Shown here in pieces: positions 1 to 11,018 of a stretch of 64,000 nucleotides of DNA. The first letter of the stretch is position 1, and each line of letters opens with the position of its first letter. Where the stretch lies: contig JAVLUZ010000341.1 of assembly GCA_036768485.1 (NCBI GenBank), positions 462,234-526,233 on the forward strand, in the 5' to 3' direction. The notes below the pieces were generated by a model, which was given only the letters and a program-made list of their open reading frames with translations, did no database searches and had not been told where the DNA came from. The DNA comes from Mermis nigrescens. Its lineage: Eukaryota; Nematoda; Enoplea; Mermithida; Mermithidae. The translations under genes and the position numbers were made by a program.

Positions 1-730
1 ATTTTTAGAAACCTCAATATCCTCACTTTAATTTGTTCAATAGAGCACTGAAAAGAAAGAATTAAAAACTCAAAATATACGACGTTATGTAATTTTCAAC
101 GTTCTATCAAACCATATAAAATTCAACACAATAAACCGTCTTATACGTTAGATAAATGTAATTCTTCATAAAATTTGCATATGCAAATTCTGTATTACTA
201 ATAAGCCGAAAATAAAAAATTAAACGTCAGAAATATAGTTATCGATAAGAAGAATACGAAAATAAGATAAAAAACACCACTCATTGCTGGAAACCTCGAA
301 ATAAATAACAAAATTAAAAAGAACATTTTTAAAAACCTCAATAAAATCCTCAATTTTAACTTTAGAGAAAAACAAAAAATGCAGTTTTGAAGAAAACTTT
401 GCTCTTTCTACTGATATATTTTTTCAAGGTTGTACGACCTAAACCTTGTATCAAAAACCTTAACTGGATAACAAAAAAATTAAATTTCTTAATTTTGGAC
501 AAAAAAAATATGGCAATATGGTCTGATTAGCAGAGTTTATTCACAAAAAATCATTTAAATACGATCAAACCCCAACGACGTATTAAAAAAATAAACGAAA
601 AAAAGACGCAAGTCAAAACATAGGACCCCCCAAAAAGTCAAACATATATATAGGAAGCTGACGCTTCCTATATGATTTCAACTTTCTTTATGTCCAATGA
701 TCGTATATTTTCTCAACGGCTGAGCTGTAT
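1..730. other. AT-rich sequence without a gene
   Basis: No coding signal is visible. The only structured piece is a small perfect hairpin at 648-673 (11-bp stem ATATAGGAAGC, 4-base loop TGAC). Confidence 0.6.
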
Positions 731-1500
731 TGTACTAGCAAAGAAAAATGCTCCGATGGAACAAAAAAGATGAATATACTTGGAATTGTGGATTATTATG
801 GATGTAAAAGGAGGGGACTAGGAAAAATCTACCTAAAGTCGGAAAATCTGCTAAAAATCACACTTTCTCTAAGCAACGCAAAAAATCGATGTATATTCTG
901 CGGCCTCTAAAAAAGTGTCTTTTTTAAATAATGTTCGAAGTTTCAGATAAGAGTGTATAAACGAAATCTATCAAGGTTACTTTTTTAAATTGCTGGCACC
1001 TGATTGATAGAAAACTAAGAGGTATTGTATTTAAAGTTGTTTTGTTTTATGAGCATTATAGCAAGCAAAGCAGGAGCCGATTGATTAGTGCACACAATCG
1101 TTTCGGGCATGCTAGTGTATCTACATTAAGTCTGTTTCAAGTCAACTTACGTGTTTCCTACTGTTTTTAACCAACCATGTCTTCAATTGTCTTCGATGTT
1201 TGCTATTTCATTCAATTGGCTTGGAAGACTGTTAGTTTACTTAATATCATTTCCCATAGCTACTGCATAGCTAACGTGCTGCTGTTTCAATCATTGTTAT
1301 GGTTGAATATTTATTTTAATCTGTTGGCCGCAGAATATACATCGATTTTTTGCGTTGCTTAGAGAAAGTGTGATTTTTAGCAGATTTTCCGACTTTAGGT
1401 AGATTTTTCCTAGTCCCCTCCTTTTACATCCATAATAATCCACAATTCCAAGTATATTCATCTTTTTTGTTCCATCGGAGCATTTTTCTTTGCTAGTACA
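731..1500. repeat. Perfect 175-bp inverted repeat (MITE or foldback-like element)
   Basis: Positions 731-905 and 1326-1500 are exact reverse complements over all 175 bases that I compared, separated by a 420-bp centre. Both arms start with TGTACTAGCAAAG at the outer edge. The only open frame inside (about 61 codons across the right arm) has no recognisable content. I could not see a target-site duplication next to the outer edges. Perfect arms in otherwise decayed DNA suggest a recent insertion or conversion between the arms. Transposon type is inferred from structure only. Confidence 0.75.
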
Positions 1501-2250
1501 CTACTTTTAATTAGCGTGATTTCAGTACATCAGTCAGTAAACACAATCAGTAACATGCCACAATAATGACAACAGTCCAAGAACGCGGAAAACAATATTG
1601 TTCTTAACATCAGCATTATCCTTTTTAAACAAGACAACCTTATTGACACCATCCATTTTCAAATTAAAACTGCATTAAGTTATTTCTTCTTAATGTGCAG
1701 TTCACTTATAATCAAGCACAAAAATTTAACCAACGAATTCACATTGCAAATCCTCACTCAAACAATACACAAGCACAATGTGTTGTGACTTTTGAAATTG
1801 AAAACACCCAATTTTCAATTTTCAAATTGAAAATTAAATCAATTTTCAAATTGAAAATTGGGTCAATTTTCAAATTGAAAATTGGGTGTTTGAATTTGCG
1901 ATGAAGAAAATAATCAAAAGATAGTCACTTGGTTTATTTAAGCCGAGTAATAAAATAACGACCGTCCACCAATTCCAAACTAAACGCAACTAATCTGATC
2001 ACTATGAAAAAGTTTTGAAAAATGAGCTTGCTAAGCGAGAGTTGTAAACCAAGAGAAACTTAAAGTTAAAACCTACCATTAAATTATGAGAGAATTATAA
2101 AAGATTTTAAACTTCAAGAAAATGGAAAAGGCGGGATGGGATGTTGGTAAATTAGAAGGCAAAGATTTTCGGCAAAAATTCAAAAACTTCACGCAAATAT
2201 CAAATGTAAGGAACACTAACGCTTTGATTTGGTAGTAAAATAAATTTGTA
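1501..2250. other. Non-coding stretch with palindromic AATTTTC/GAAAATT repeats
   Basis: No gene is seen. At about 1,801-1,892 the self-complementary unit CAATTTTCAAATTGAAAATT occurs in tandem about four times, so the DNA could fold into several alternative hairpins. The rest is unremarkable AT-rich DNA. Confidence 0.55.
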
Positions 2251-4298
2251 GTATAGACTACATATTAACAAACAAATGAATAGTGCAAACTTTACACAAC
2301 TACTAGGTGTAGAGAATACTAACAGTTTACGGCTTATTAATGTACATGATTACAATAAAGCTGTATATCTTTGTCGACTTCTGTGCACAGTAGTGTGATT
2401 CCTGGTTCATTTTAAACCACTTTTGCAGGCAATTTACATCAATTAAACGATAGCTCTCCATGTGCAAGATTTTGTGAAACATATTATAAACACGGCTAAG
2501 AAAGATTTAACTTTAATGCAACCCATTTAAGACAAAATTACTTCTCTTCGATGATCTAAGGACACTTGAACATAATTTTTAAATCACTTTAGATTACTTT
2601 TGAGGGTAAACAAACTCACTTAATTGATGTCTCACATATGAATCCTTGAAAATTTCTTGACTTCAGTTACAAAGTCTCTGCAAGTCTATCGAATTAGAGT
2701 TAACACGTAACATAAACTTTACACAAACACATAGCGTAAAGAATATTTTAGTCGGATTCGTAATTTTGATATTGCTCCGATATTTCTTTCAACATTTATG
2801 GAAAAATGAGTCTCCATAATGTTTTAAAGACAATAAAGATTAGGTTTAAACCACTTTGCAATACTGCTGAGTGTTAGCAAGCGCGCCCATTTGACGTATA
2901 TATTTCATTCCCTGTAAATTTTTATATCTCAGGAAAAAATTTCGATTTTTGCAATGCTCTAGAACAAAGGCTAACATGCAGTGTAAAAAATTACTCGGAT
3001 ATTATGATCAACATTCATGAAAAAATTATGTCTCTACAATGGTCTGAGGACATATAAACAATGAATGTAAACTACTTTACATCACTGTTGGATGTAAACA
3101 AACGCGCCTACGTGACGTCTCACATTTGATCCTTTGAAAACTTCTAGGCTCCAAGAAAAAATTAGGTTTCAGGAATTCTCAAAAACGAAGATAAATATAT
3201 ATGTAGTGTAAACTTCATGTAAACACCTAGTGTAAAGAAGATTTTAGTCAGATTCGTAATGTTGATATTGTTCCGATATTACGATTAATATTTATGAAAA
3301 AATTAAGTCTACATAATGTTCTATGGGCAAACTAACAATTGGTGTAAACTACTTTACAACACCGTAGAGTGTAAACATATGCGCCAGACTGGCATATCAA
3401 ATTTGATTCCTGGTCCATTTCTAGACTTGATAAACGTGTCCCTGACTCGTAACCGGAGAAGCAGGCAGAAAAAACAAGACAGAAACGCATTTAAAACTCC
3501 AAATTTTTGACTTTACACTCGCTAAATATTAATGTATAGACAATTTGCTTTGACACGCACCCGATATAAAGCACTTTATTTTTATTCTATTAGACTTATC
3601 CCGACTTCTGGACGGAGAAAGTGGCGAACAAAAACGCAACAAAAACGTATTTTCCATCATTTAGAACACTGTAAACTTTAAAATTCCGTACCGAACTCCC
3701 CATTGAGTTTAAAGAAATTCGGTTTGGTACAATTTGTAGCTTTTAAATCGTAGTACATTCCTGTGTGCCGAAATTCTGTTGCAAAAATTATTTGGCATGA
3801 TTTATCAATCAAACTTCGGAAAAAACGTGTTTTTTAGCCCATTTTTTACCTCTGATTTCGAACTTTACACCCCCATAAATAACTCAATATTGCGTTTTTT
3901 AAATGCGGTTTGCTGCGATGTTTAGCCCCTGTGAGGCACTTTATTAATGCTGTCTTCGATTTGCACTGACTCATAAGCGGAAAAATTTGGCAGAGAAATC
4001 TTAGTTAAAATCCGTTTTTTTACACCATCCACTAGAGTGTAAACTTTAAACCCCAGGATCTAACTCACCATAGAGCATAGAAGACTTTGCTTATATGCAG
4101 AATGTAGCCCTTGATCCGCTCTACATTTCTGTCAGAAAACATTTTAAAAACCTCATAACCGGAGTTAGTATCGGACATAGGAAGGTTGAAAACTCGACCA
4201 AAAAGTGCTTTTTCACCCCCAGATTTTCGCACTCTTTACACTGCCGTTCGATAAATAATGCGAATTTCAAAAAACAAAAAGTGTCATCTGTAGAATTC
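2250..4298. repeat. Degenerate tandem repeats, about 250-bp period
   Basis: Blocks around 2,280, 2,713, 2,965 and 3,209 share diverged versions of the same segment: TTACAC with AGTGTAAAGAA, then TCGGATTCGTAAT, then a dyad close to TGTAAACTACTTTACA, then GCGCC. Weaker related blocks continue at about 3,500-3,640 and 3,860-4,020. The dyad recurs at about 3,070 and 3,340, and once more at about 52,725. No gene is supported here. Confidence 0.55.
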
Positions 4299-4603
4299 AT
4301 CCCTCTATTATCCTATTCTGTTCAATCTTGCGAGTCATCAATACTCAGTTGTCCACATGCCGCAGTAAAAAGGTCCCAAAATTTGTCCTATGTTATAACG
4401 TTACACAAAAACTTTACACCTTCTTTACACAGTCAATTTTGAGTTTCAAGAAAAACAAAAAACACGGGCAGCGAATTTTTTTATTATCTTTCTTTTAAAA
4501 AAACCGCACCTTCCAGAAGTGTCCCGTTCTAGCTGTAGGGGGTGCCCAGGTGTTGGGGGTACCCAAGTATATTATAGGTACATGCGCTAACGCGCTACCT
4601 ATG
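4299..4603 (+). repeat. Left member of a 305-bp inverted repeat pair (partner 50,144-50,448)
   Basis: This segment matches the reverse complement of 50,144-50,448 at roughly 90% over its whole length. It carries CTATGTTATAACGT (about 4,389), GCTGCCCGTG-type text and a palindromic end, CGCTAACGCGCTACC. The pair brackets the giant Polinton palindrome. It may be a terminal repeat of an older virus-like element, since a DNA polymerase remnant lies just downstream. Confidence 0.7.
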
Positions 4604-4604
4604 A

Positions 4605-4965
4605 TAGTAGTATGGTCCGAAATTTGGCGCTTCGCACCTATACTTTTGTGCTTTATTGTGTAGTAGTATGGCCCGAAATTCGAAGGTTCGCGCCATGCTT
4701 AAAATATAATGCTCGAGTTCGGTGCTTTGCACGTATACTTTCGTGCTTTATTGTGTAATAGTATGGCCCTTAATTCGGCGGTTCGCGCCATACTCAAAAA
4801 AGAACGCTCTAGTATGGCGATTCTCGCCTACAGTTTAACACTAGTATCTTTGATCGTTGTATGGCCCATAATTTGGCGGTTTGCGCCATGCTTAAAATAG
4901 AACGCTCGAGTTCGGCAATTCTCGCCTATAGTTCAACACTAGTATCTTTTATCATTTATGACTCA
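4605..4965 (+). repeat. Tandem repeat, about 95-100 bp units
   Basis: Four diverged units begin with AGTATGGCCCGAAATT or similar at about 4,608, 4,665, 4,760 and 4,858. They share GGCGGTTCGCGCCAT, GAACGCTCGAGTTCGG and AACACTAGTATCTTT. The repeats lie between the 305-bp inverted repeat and the polymerase remnant. The short open frames here only reflect the repeat. Confidence 0.65.
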
Positions 4966-5085
4966 AAGGTCCGGCCTTATTACTTACGGTCGTTCCCCTC
5001 GGGGGTTGTACCACCTAGTCCTACATTTCAGACACGACGCTAAATTATTGTTCCCCCTCTGCCGAACCTAAGTTTTAGAAAAGCA

Positions 5086-6125
5086 GGATGCCCGTGAGCA
5101 TTCAGACGAAGATAGATCAATCACTGGAGCTTGGGTCTTGTTAGAACTGTACAAAGCCATCGATAAAGGCTGCACGGTAACAAAAATCCACGAAATTTGG
5201 CACTATACAAAAATCGAGAAATACGACCCGACGACCAAAGAGAGCGGTCTTTTTACAGAGTGTATAAATACGTCTTTACGGATGAAGCAGCAGGCGGACG
5301 GATGGCAAAAAGGATGTACCATTGAAGAAGGAAAAGATGAATATATTAGGCGATACAAGGAAGTCGAGGGTATAAGGTTAGACTGACAGAAAATTGAGAA
5401 AATTTGGGTTTGCACGCGTTAGCTAAACTCATATCAAATTCTGTTTGGGGAAAATTCGGACAACGCTATAATTTATCTCAGGTCGAATATTTCACCGAGC
5501 CTGAAAACTTTGTAAAGTTAATGTTCGATCCTACTAACAAGTTAGCACTGTACAGTTTTTAGGCGAACGCATGGCATGTACAACTTATGTCGTAGAAGAT
5601 GAATTATTAGAAGCATTAGACAACACAAATCCGGTAATAGCCTCATATGCAACAGCCCAAGATAGGCTTAAATTATATTCGTATTCAGAAAAAATAGACT
5701 TGGGCGTTATTTATTTTGACACCGATTCAATTATTAATTTAACTCAAAAAAATGATAATTAAATGGTTCCAATAGGCCGTTACTTAGGCGATATGACCAA
5801 CGAGCTTAGTGGTTACGGGGATGGGGCTTACATTTGTGAATTTGTGCCAAAAGATTACACATACAGGGTTACTATTGACGGAAAAAATATTGTAAATCAG
5901 ACTCATAAAATTTGGGGTTCCCTTTAACGTTCAATCCTAGAAAAGAGATCGATTTCAACTTGGTCATCGGGTTCTCTTCAGGAAACGAGATCATAAAAAC
6001 CGTTTTGAAAAAGAAAATTCTCGGGGATAATATGAGAAAAAACGTTTTACAAAAAGGATTATAGGGTTGTGTTTGATAAACGTTCTTTGGTCCCCGATTA
6101 TTGTACTCTATTAATCGGCTTTTGA
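5086..6125 (+). pseudogene. DNA polymerase B, C-terminal part, decayed (second viral/Polinton-type family)
   Basis: In several frames on the plus strand the translation follows the C-terminal half of protein-primed viral/Polinton family-B polymerases. An acidic block (HSDEDRSITGAW) is followed by the EIWHY region, motif B (KLISNSVWGKFGQRYN, about 5,425-5,470) and motif C (GVIYFDTDSII, about 5,705-5,735). A GDMTNEL and YICEFVPKDY region follows, then a KDYRVVFDKR-type tail near 6,060-6,100. Stops and frame changes occur near 5,386, 5,560, 5,590, 5,760 and 6,050, so it is not functional. It differs clearly from the polymerase in the two large Polinton copies, which reads TDTDSIYLAL at motif C, so it comes from a second family. 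The N-terminal half is absent here. Confidence 0.8.
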
Positions 6126-6800
6126 TTGTTGGATGCACGTGTTACCCAGGTGAAACAGTTTTGTGCACACGTGTATACCTTCATTATTTTTCTGAAATTC
6201 GTTTTGTTTCCTCTTTACATGCCGTGGCTTGTGAGGAGCGAGTGCTGGCAATATGTAGCACTCTGTTTGTTTCCAATTTTGTTTTGTTATACATTCTCAG
6301 CCGTACCCGCAATCCGGGTTAGTGGCGGTTAGGGTGTACAGTGTGCCTAGTGAAGTGAAAAGGTGCGTGCGCTCCTCCTTGAAACGAGTTTTTGGGCGCA
6401 CGTATACTTGTTTGACTAGCTGAGCGGTAAATACACACGTTATTTATACCCTGCGATCATGCACTGTCCTATTTCCTTTCTGTACATTGTGCTAAGAATG
6501 TTGTTTATATTATCTCGTAGCTGGCAAGCTTCATACGTCCCCGTTGTGCCAGCTGGGATCATGGATGCAGTATACCTGCATTCATGATGCAAAATTGAAG
6601 CAATTTTCATTTTTTAGGGTTTAAACAGCTTTTGATCAATCTATGGCATTAGATAACGGAATTGAGTGCTGTAAACTATTTTTCATCTATATTTGCTTTA
6701 TTCTTTCCTTTTTTCTCTTTTTTTTGTCTGATCGATGGCTTCCTATAATTTCAGCAGAAAACACGTAAAACAGCACTTTCAGGAAAATATAAACATTTTA
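6126..6800. other. No gene seen
   Basis: Two overlapping short frames (6,101-6,332) carry no recognisable motif. No repeat structure is visible. Confidence 0.5.
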
Positions 6801-6804
6801 CACA

Positions 6805-7130
6805 AATATTTCGCGGCATTACAAAAATATTTCACAACTTTACAAAAAATTTTCACACCTTGACAAGAATATTTCACAACTTGACAAAAGTATTTTAAAA
6901 CTTGACAAAAGTTTTCACAACGTGTCAAACATATTTCATAATTTGACTAAAAATTTCCACAACTTGACAAAAGTACTATGCTTAAGCATGTAAAAATGTT
7001 TCACAAGTTGACAAAAAATTTTCACAAGTTGACAAAAAATTTTCACAACTTGACAAAAAATTTTCACAACTTGACAAAAAATTTCGACAACTTGACGAAA
7101 ATATTTCACAATTTTACAAAAATATGTCAA
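6805..7130. repeat. 20-bp minisatellite, CACAACTTGACAAAAATTTT
   Basis: About 15 imperfect units of roughly 20 bp run across the stretch. The unit resembles the GTTCCAAACTTTACAAAAAT unit found between polymerase and integrase in both Polinton copies: same length, same C-AAACTT-ACAAAAA layout. The array lies 0.7 kb downstream of a polymerase remnant, so it may be a relic of a related element. Confidence 0.75.
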
Positions 7131-8426
7131 TAATTGTTTTTAGACGGCAATTTTTGGTTAGTATATACCCATGCATATGCTTGGGAGACGAGACGTGCAC
7201 CTATTTTTCACCTGAATGTAAAAGCTACTGAGGAAAAAGCCGAAAATTGATAAAAAATAAAAATTTTTAGCCGCAAATACAGTCAATTAACGCAGGTTTT
7301 ACGCTACATTTCAGCATGTATGCCTGTTTTTGAGGCTAAAAAGAAGCTACCCCTAAAGCCGCTATGCTTTGCATCTACGGATGAGATGCTCAAAATGAAT
7401 AAGACAACTTGTGTAATACATGCGAGTTTATCTCAAATTTTTCGCGATATCTGCGACGATTTGTCATATCGTATTCCTCTTTATCATTGCATAGGAAACA
7501 TGCGAAACAGATCACATTTGCAGTGGTTTAGCATATTCGATATATTCGCTGATGTATATGGCTGCCTCATTCATTTTTTACTGTAATTTTTAGCAAAATT
7601 AGTTGAACATCAATTATTCATTTGTAACTTGTTGTTGTGTACGTGGTTTCTTCGAAAAATAAATAAAACATACAACGAGACAGGCACAAGGAGGGGATAT
7701 TCTCAGCAAGGAAATTTTCTAGATGAAATGAGACGAAAATAAATCCTTACCAGATCCATAATTTTTATCTTATTTTAGCATTTGTTTTCAGCAAAAAATT
7801 CATGGACACCCCGAGATCCACCATGATACAGCCTGAGGAACAACACTGCAAGACAGATCATGCTATAATAGGCGGCGCGGAGGGAGCCCCTTACACACCC
7901 CTCCTTTCCCGTCCTATATATCTATTTTAAGGCATATTCTTTAACATTGCTCCCTCAGCTTACCTCAGGGAGCAGATTTCTACGTCATCGCCCATGTTGA
8001 AACACAGTCTATCCCACAGCGTTGCCCTCAAGACTGACAACCATTACTACTTTCGCTAAATCGCCCTATTGCTCGAATTTCGCTGAATTTTCTTACAACC
8101 CCCTAAAATGCAGAAAAACGAAAATCGTAAGGCCAGCCGTTCTGTAAAAAACAGAGTAAACTGACTTTGAGGTATGAATTAATGCAAAAATGTACTCAAA
8201 CTAAAATTCGAATTCAAACGAAGCAAAAATCGTTACCAAGAAAAACAGATGGCACCAATCAAGATGTGCCAGGCACACCTTCTGTAGGTGCTGCCCACAT
8301 GCCATGCTGAGCTCCATTAGAGCTCAGCCCATCGGGGCAGACTTTTCCGGGATCAAACCACTTTAATGATCGAATTGGATTGATGACCTTGACCCGTCTT
8401 TCATGGGATGCAACTACGCCTGGGCG
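7131..8426. other. No gene supported
   Basis: One 88-codon open frame (7,320-7,586, plus) has Met-rich, Cys-containing content but no motif I recognise, and it lacks splice or promoter support. The rest is non-coding. Confidence 0.45.
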
Positions 8427-8633
8427 TATGGCTTTGGGGGTATGCACCCCCGTCACTCCCTCCCCGAGAAACCGAAATACCCCACCCCCAGGAATCAAAA
8501 TACCCCCAGAATTCAATTTTAAATTTTTTTTGTTTTTTTCGCAATTTTTTGATGCAATGCTTAGTGCTTGATGAGAAACGTCGAAAAATAGTGTTTTTTC
8601 GCCATACCACAATTTTTAAAGCCATTTTTTGAC
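8427..8633 (+). mobile_element. MITE copy 1 (GGGCGTGG...CGCCATACCAC family), right end lost
   Basis: It contains the family's G-rich head (GGGGGTATGCACCCCC), a C-rich middle, a T-run, then GAAACGTCGAAAAATAGTG and TTTTTCGCCATACCACAATT. The final segment that reads GTGCTGCCCACCTATG in full copies is missing, so no target duplication can be tested. Open frames across it on both strands are artefacts of the repeat. Confidence 0.7.
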
Positions 8634-8636
8634 CAG

Positions 8637-9365
8637 TTGAGTTTCCCTAATCCATTGCTGCAAAACAATAATGCGCGCATCAGTGATATTGCTTGTCTCA
8701 GCGTTTCTCTGAAGAAATATGATCGACGAACAGTCCTAAATCACAAAAAACGTGTAAACACCAAGGAAGATTGGTGGCAGGACACTTTTAGGCGTCTGCC
8801 TTTGGCTACGCTACGTGTGCCGATGGGTAGAATTCTGCCCACCGTGCTCATTATGAACGAGCAGAAATTGTTTGAGGCTATATTGGCATTATTACAACCA
8901 TCTAATGTCATTAATGGACGTTTATTCTTGGGAAACGACTCAGAATTGATTAACGATCGCAAAGATATGGCGCTTCGGGATTGGGAAGCCCATTTTGAAC
9001 AATTTTTGCCGATGTACGAGCATAAAAATGGACCTTTCATCCGTTATATTCGACTTGCCAGCCCATATGGCCATATTTTTTGTTGGGACGTTTCGCGATT
9101 TCCGAAACCTCTGTTTGGTCTGCATCAGCTACTATCAACATACATTGAGAATGTACGGCTAGTCTGTCACAAACCGCAGAATGATCAGATCGATTATTTT
9201 CATATTTACGGCCCTACGTACGAAGAAATTTTTGTGATTTCCTACGCCAAAATTTGTCAAAACGCTTATTGGCGAAACCCATTTTGCGCCACATTTTATG
9301 ACACATGGTCCAAGGCCCAAGTTTCTACTCATACCATGAAATCGAGGCCAAAAAGCATAAGTTAA
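8637..9365 (+). pseudogene. Unrecognised coding fragment, 242 codons
   Basis: This is an open frame of 242 codons in DNA visibly richer in G+C than its surroundings. The translation is globular, with Trp, Tyr and Phe well represented (EDWWQDTFRRLP near the N-terminus, YIRLASPYGHIFCWDVSRF in the middle), as expected of a real protein. It overlaps in another frame with the next fragment (9,305-9,568), which implies a frameshift near 9,340. Its start abuts a truncated MITE, so the true N-terminus may be lost. I do not recognise the family. A viral or Polinton-related structural or replication protein is possible from the neighbourhood but unproven. Confidence 0.5.
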
Positions 9366-9568
9366 AGCAGTTGGCTGAATTTTTCTTTGATATGTTCGTC
9401 AATAAGAACAAACCAGACTCTTTTGGCCAGGCATGGAGCCTTCCGCTAACCAATGCCATGCAGCGCTACATGGCACTCAATCCATTGATCACTATCGACG
9501 TATTCATTTTGATGGAAGCTTACTGCGCCAGCAATGAGTTTATGCTAGATGGCAATATGTTGCATTAA
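9305..9568 (+). pseudogene. Unrecognised coding fragment, continues the 8,637 frame after a frameshift
   Basis: This 87-codon frame begins inside the previous one and carries on as an amphipathic, charged segment (KKHKLKQLAEFFFDMF) followed by YMALNPLITIDVFILMEAY. The two most likely formed one gene. A second frame change near 9,550 leads into the 9,549-9,887 frame. No family is recognised. Confidence 0.45.
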
Positions 9569-9887
9569 TTGTTCAAAGACAATGAAAAAGTTGTCAAGCG
9601 GGGCCCTAGGAAAGAAGCGAGTCCCTTTATCGGACGTTCTGCCGCATATACAGCAAGAGTTTGCTTGGCAGCAGGCGCAACAATCAACTAGGGCTGAGGT
9701 TGTGGATATTCTGTCAGATGAAGAACTTGTGACGGCTGAAGACGTTCATCCCATGTTCTCCGACTCTAACGCGGCCATTGCCGCAGCTACCATTTTTGCC
9801 ACAATGGCAGCAACGACGTTATTTCAATCTATCTGGGACGGCCCGTTGTTGTTGAAACCAAAGTTTCAGGTCACTGCCAGCTTTTAG
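9549..9887 (+). pseudogene. Unrecognised coding fragment, Gln- and Ala-rich
   Basis: This 112-codon frame contains HIQQEFAWQQAQQ, then an acidic patch VVDILSDEE that resembles a SUMO-interaction motif, then an Ala/Thr-rich tract. The acidic patch could be chance. It follows the 9,305 fragment with a one-base shift and is followed by a further related-looking frame from 9,967. No family is recognised. Confidence 0.4.
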
Positions 9888-9966
9888 CTGGGCCCGGCCA
9901 TAACTTCGGCAACAGAAACAACCGCCGCCTTGACAATTACGCCCGTGTGGACCACCAACTACTAAA

Positions 9967-10818
9967 ATGTTAGCAATTATGCCGCCTCCCACTGCACAAT
10001 CCACGCCACTTATTTCGCAATGTTTGCTACCTGTTGCACAACCATTGCCAATCATGTCGCATCCCATGCCGACTTTTGCCCCAATGCAAACAATTGCTAT
10101 GCAATCATTAGCGACTACGTTGCAAGCATCGTTGGATTCTGCGCATTTGTTTCCTAAACCGCCGCAGCCATCTAATTAAGACAAAAATTGCTCAATTCCG
10201 CAGCATATAATGGAGTTTACGAACATTATGGATTTGCTGCCACAACAGCAAGCTACACTGCCATCGCAAGTCACACCGCAAGTTATGTTGCCGGCGCCTG
10301 TTGCGCCGCAAGCTACGCTGCTGCCGACAGTCGCGTCACAAACTACGCTGCTGCCGTCCATCGCATCATATGCCACTGGCATGTATTATGCAGTACCGTC
10401 CTCTGCTGCATCAGCGAGTATTGCGGATATGAATACACATTTACTTGCAATGGGTATTCCACACGTAGTGCCAAATTTAGCCCAAATATCACCATCCGTT
10501 GCAGCTGTCATCAAAGACGTAGCGGCTGAGTTGATGCCACAACAGCAAAATGCTGCTTGCTATACTGCATATTTTTTCCAATTGGTCAAATCATTAGCTC
10601 GCAACACTCCGAGCTATTTGGCTGTTTATGCCATGTATAATTTGCGCACTTGGCTTGGCAAAACTTGTGGAATTATTTTATATAACGAAGTGTTGGACAT
10701 TGTGCAATGCTACTACAACAATGTGGTTGCTGCTCATATACGTAATTTGATTACCTCTTTTAGCGTCGCAACGCCTGTTGGTATTTTCAGCAATCGTGCC
10801 TACCGCAATACAGGCTGA
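9967..10818 (+). pseudogene. Unrecognised Pro/Gln/Ala-rich coding region with one internal TAA
   Basis: Two open segments (9,967-10,179 and 10,210-10,818) lie in the same frame and are split by a single TAA at 10,177-10,179. The N-terminal part is low complexity (Pro, Gln, Ala, Met and Thr repeats built on GCN/CCN codons). The last 110 codons look globular (SPSVAAVIKDVAAELMP, then an aromatic helix-like stretch). The GC content is again above the surroundings. Together with 8,637-9,887 this forms a 2.2 kb broken coding island of unknown origin, immediately upstream of a viral-type polymerase remnant. Confidence 0.45.
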
Positions 10819-11018
10819 ACATAGACCAATGCCATGATTCATTACACAACCAAGCGTATTTCAATGATTGTATTATCCGGACAATTATTTTGCGCAAAAT
10901 TGATTTATCATTACCACTAGACTGATGATTTACAAAGTTCTGTTGAAGTTCTTGATTAGCCATCAATACCTTGAAACGCTGAACGCGATAATGGAAACTT
11001 TAGTGTGTAACATTCCTT

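Noticed and set aside
5203..5415. Minus-strand frame over the polymerase relic
   Set aside because: The plus strand encodes recognisable polymerase motifs; the minus frame is a shadow.
8259..8632. Overlapping open frames of 63-117 codons on both strands
   Set aside because: They lie across a MITE; similar frames recur in every copy of that repeat and have no conserved protein meaning.
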